A DNA stretch of 64,000 bases from JANLTX01 sp049840835 (lineage in GTDB: Bacteria > Armatimonadota > Armatimonadia > Armatimonadales > Armatimonadaceae): assembly GCA_049840835.1 (NCBI GenBank), contig JASGJG010000003.1, positions 434,001-498,000 on the forward strand. Direction: 5' to 3'. A program made the translations under genes and the position numbers. Below, in pieces: positions 62,602-64,000 of this stretch (within the stretch, counting starts at the first letter, position 1; each line of letters begins with the position of its first letter). The notes under the pieces were generated by a model, which worked only from the letters and a program-made list of their open reading frames with translations, was not told the origin of the DNA and made no database searches.

Positions 62602-63748
62602 ATGGAGCGATTCGCTTTCATCATTCACCCCATGGACGCTCGACGCGACCTGGCCAAACTTCAATCCCTTAGCGGCTGCCATGCCCGAAGCAGCAATTGA
62701 GATGGCGGTTCGGAAAATCCCCCCTATGGTGGCGAGCCGTATCGTGGGAATCAAGAGTAAGACAGGCTCAGAAGCCGAGGGCTGGTTCATTGTCTGCCCG
62801 CTTACCCCCAAGCAGCTCTTAGGACTGCCCCCCGAGGAAGTCTACGCGAAGCTCCAGAAGTGCTGTGAGATCGCTGAGGGCCTCGGCGCAAAGATTATCG
62901 GGCTTGGTGCTCTGACCTCTGTAGCGGGCGATGGGGGTATCACGCTGGCCAGCCGTGTGAATATCGCAGTGACGACCGGAAATTCCTACACTGTCGCTAC
63001 TGCCGTTCAGGGCGCAAAGCGTGGTGCGGCGCTCATGGATGTGGCTATCGGCGATGCCAATGTCGCTGTTGTGGGTGCAGCAGGGAGTATCGGACATACC
63101 AGCGCACTCCTGCTGGCGCCGGATGCGAAGAAAATCACGCTCATTGGTCGTCATACCGAGAAGCTTCTCCCTGTAGCCGCCGAGGTCGAGGAACGGGGTG
63201 GCACTGCCGAGATTTGCGGTGATGTGGCAACCGGTTTGAAAGACGCTGATGTCATTGTCACTGTCACCAGTGCGGCAGATGCCGTGATCCTGCCCGATAT
63301 GCTGGTGCGAGGCGCAGTGGTGGTAGATGTTGCCCGCCCGCGCGATGTCAGTGTGCGAGTCTCCAAAGAACGCCAGGATGTGCTGGTCATCGAAGGTGGC
63401 CTCATAGATGTCCCCGGCCAGATGCGCTGCCCGGCCACTCGGCGAGATGGCACCCCGAAAGATGCCCCGGATTTCTCGTTCGGCTTCCCCCCCGGCACCG
63501 CCTACGCCTGTATGTCCGAAACCATGATGCTGGCTCTGGAAGGTCGCTATGAGAACTTCACGCTGGGCAAGACCGTGAGCGTGGAGCAAGCCGAAGAGAT
63601 GCTGCGCCTGGCCAATAAGCATGGGTTCCGATTAGGCGGCTTCCGCAGCTTCGAGAAAGCAGTCAGCGACGAAACCATCGAAGCCATTCGCAAGGCTGCC
63701 GGGCGCACGCCGCTCTCCAAGGTCGGCCAGCTCGCCTCGGAAGTATGA
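62602..63748 (+). pseudogene. Acyl-ACP-reductase-like oxidoreductase, one N-terminal frameshift
   Basis: ATG 62602 opens MERFAFIIHPMDARRDLAK, then the frame changes near 62655 to FNPLAAAMPEAAIEMA and runs to 63748 (a 355-residue frame from 62681). Rebuilt length is about 380. Motifs of the long-chain acyl-ACP reductase/shikimate-dehydrogenase-like family: GLGALTSVAGDGG, VTTGNSYTVATAVQGAKR, the Rossmann VAVVGAAGSIGHTSALLL and TLIGRH, and VDVARPRDVSVRV. AAR enzymes make fatty aldehydes; homologues in non-phototrophs have no proven substrate. TAGAAT lies seven bases before the ATG. The next gene overlaps its stop (ATGA). Confidence 0.75.
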
Positions 63749-64000
63749 GCATCAGCCCCGAGGCACTAGCCGCCTGGCTCGGCGATCTGCGCCAGGCCCG
63801 CTTCGGTCTGCGCGATGACACCGGGGCCACCTTAGACTGCCTGAAGATTGCCCCTGACCCCGCAGGTGGCTATCTTGGTGTGAACCACACCATGAAAGAC
63901 GGTGTGTTCCACCTGCGCCTGACCCAATCCACGGACTTTATCAACTGGCGCTATCTGGCTACTCTAGATACCCATGCGTCGCAGGGTGAGCTTCTACCCC
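63745..64000 (+). CDS. Partial gene at the window edge, glycosidase-like
   Basis: Only the first 85 codons are present. They read MSISPEALAAWLGDLRQ, GGYLGVNHTMKDGVFHLRL and STDFINWRYLATLDTHASQ. The phrase HLRLTQSTDFINW is typical of five-bladed beta-propeller glycosidases (GH43/DUF4185-like), in which STDxxNW sits in a blade. The ATG overlaps the preceding stop by 4 bases. The gene continues beyond the window, so the assignment is weak. Confidence 0.5.
   Translation, partial: MSISPEALAAWLGDLRQARFGLRDDTGATLDCLKIAPDPAGGYLGVNHTMKDGVFHLRLTQSTDFINWRYLATLDTHASQGELLP

Noticed and set aside
62819..63622. 267-codon minus-strand open frame
   Set aside because: Antisense to the acyl-ACP-reductase-like gene; His/Gly-rich without any motif.
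1..64000. CRISPR arrays, tRNA or rRNA genes, integrases, transposases
   Set aside because: No regularly spaced direct repeats, no cloverleaf or rRNA core sequences, and no DDE or tyrosine-recombinase motifs were seen on reading; a tool search was not possible.

Overview
The window is bacterial chromosome, roughly 55-60% GC by eye, with one very AT-rich island (about 34.14-36.65 kb). No rRNA, tRNA, CRISPR array, integrase or transposase was recognised. The mix of genes (multi-PAS/GAF kinases with NarL-type regulators, two GH30-like glycosidases with a LacI regulator, a GxGYxYP protein, a DUF4185-like protein, a PEP-CTERM protein, a SARP/AfsR-like regulator, an acyl-ACP-reductase-like enzyme) suggests a free-living polysaccharide-degrading bacterium. 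Armatimonadota is my best guess, but it is an inference from family content and no marker gene confirms it.

Layout. 0-6.5 kb: an AraC regulator, a small membrane protein, and a signalling block (1,177-residue PAS/GAF sensor kinase, NarL-type response regulator, short HATPase protein). 6.6-14 kb: an ArsR/AHSA1/DUF1801 operon, an SDR enzyme divergent from an XRE/MmyB regulator, MsrB, an M19 dipeptidase, a small lipoprotein, an esterase and a glycine-zipper repeat protein. 14-17.2 kb: a frameshifted APH-like kinase, then small immunity-like genes. 17.2-25.7 kb: carbohydrate block (GH30, LacI, GH30, GxGYxYP) and a UDG-like protein. 26-31.9 kb: acrylyl-CoA-reductase-like enzyme, a second cluster of six small genes, and a beta-propeller/DUF4185 protein. 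32-36.6 kb: TacAT-type toxin-antitoxin pair, S41 protease, AT-rich island with a membrane protein. 36.6-46.6 kb: RCK-channel-RCK protein, Wzz-like chain regulator, ECF sigma factor, TPR and DUF3142-like operon, beta-helix protein, PIN toxin-antitoxin pair. 46.7-57.9 kb: PEP-CTERM protein, sensor kinase and regulator, thioredoxin-like protein, a three-gene minus-strand operon, a quinate-dehydrogenase-like protein and two cell-wall genes. 58-64 kb: a heavily frameshifted SARP/AfsR regulator, a divergent lipoprotein, an acyl-ACP-reductase-like gene and a gene cut by the window edge.

Two features stand out across the whole window. About a dozen genes read as full-length proteins only if one to five single frame changes are allowed, several of them at homopolymers; this points to sequencing indels or real decay, and each is annotated as one frameshifted locus. 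Non-coding structure is also rich: a 120-bp palindromic element present twice (57,957 and 62,373), a nested palindromic element between a kinase and its regulator, perfect palindromes at two toxin-antitoxin promoters, tandem 11-bp repeats at the SARP gene, and several -10 hexamers placed about 6 bases from a start codon, as expected for leaderless transcripts.
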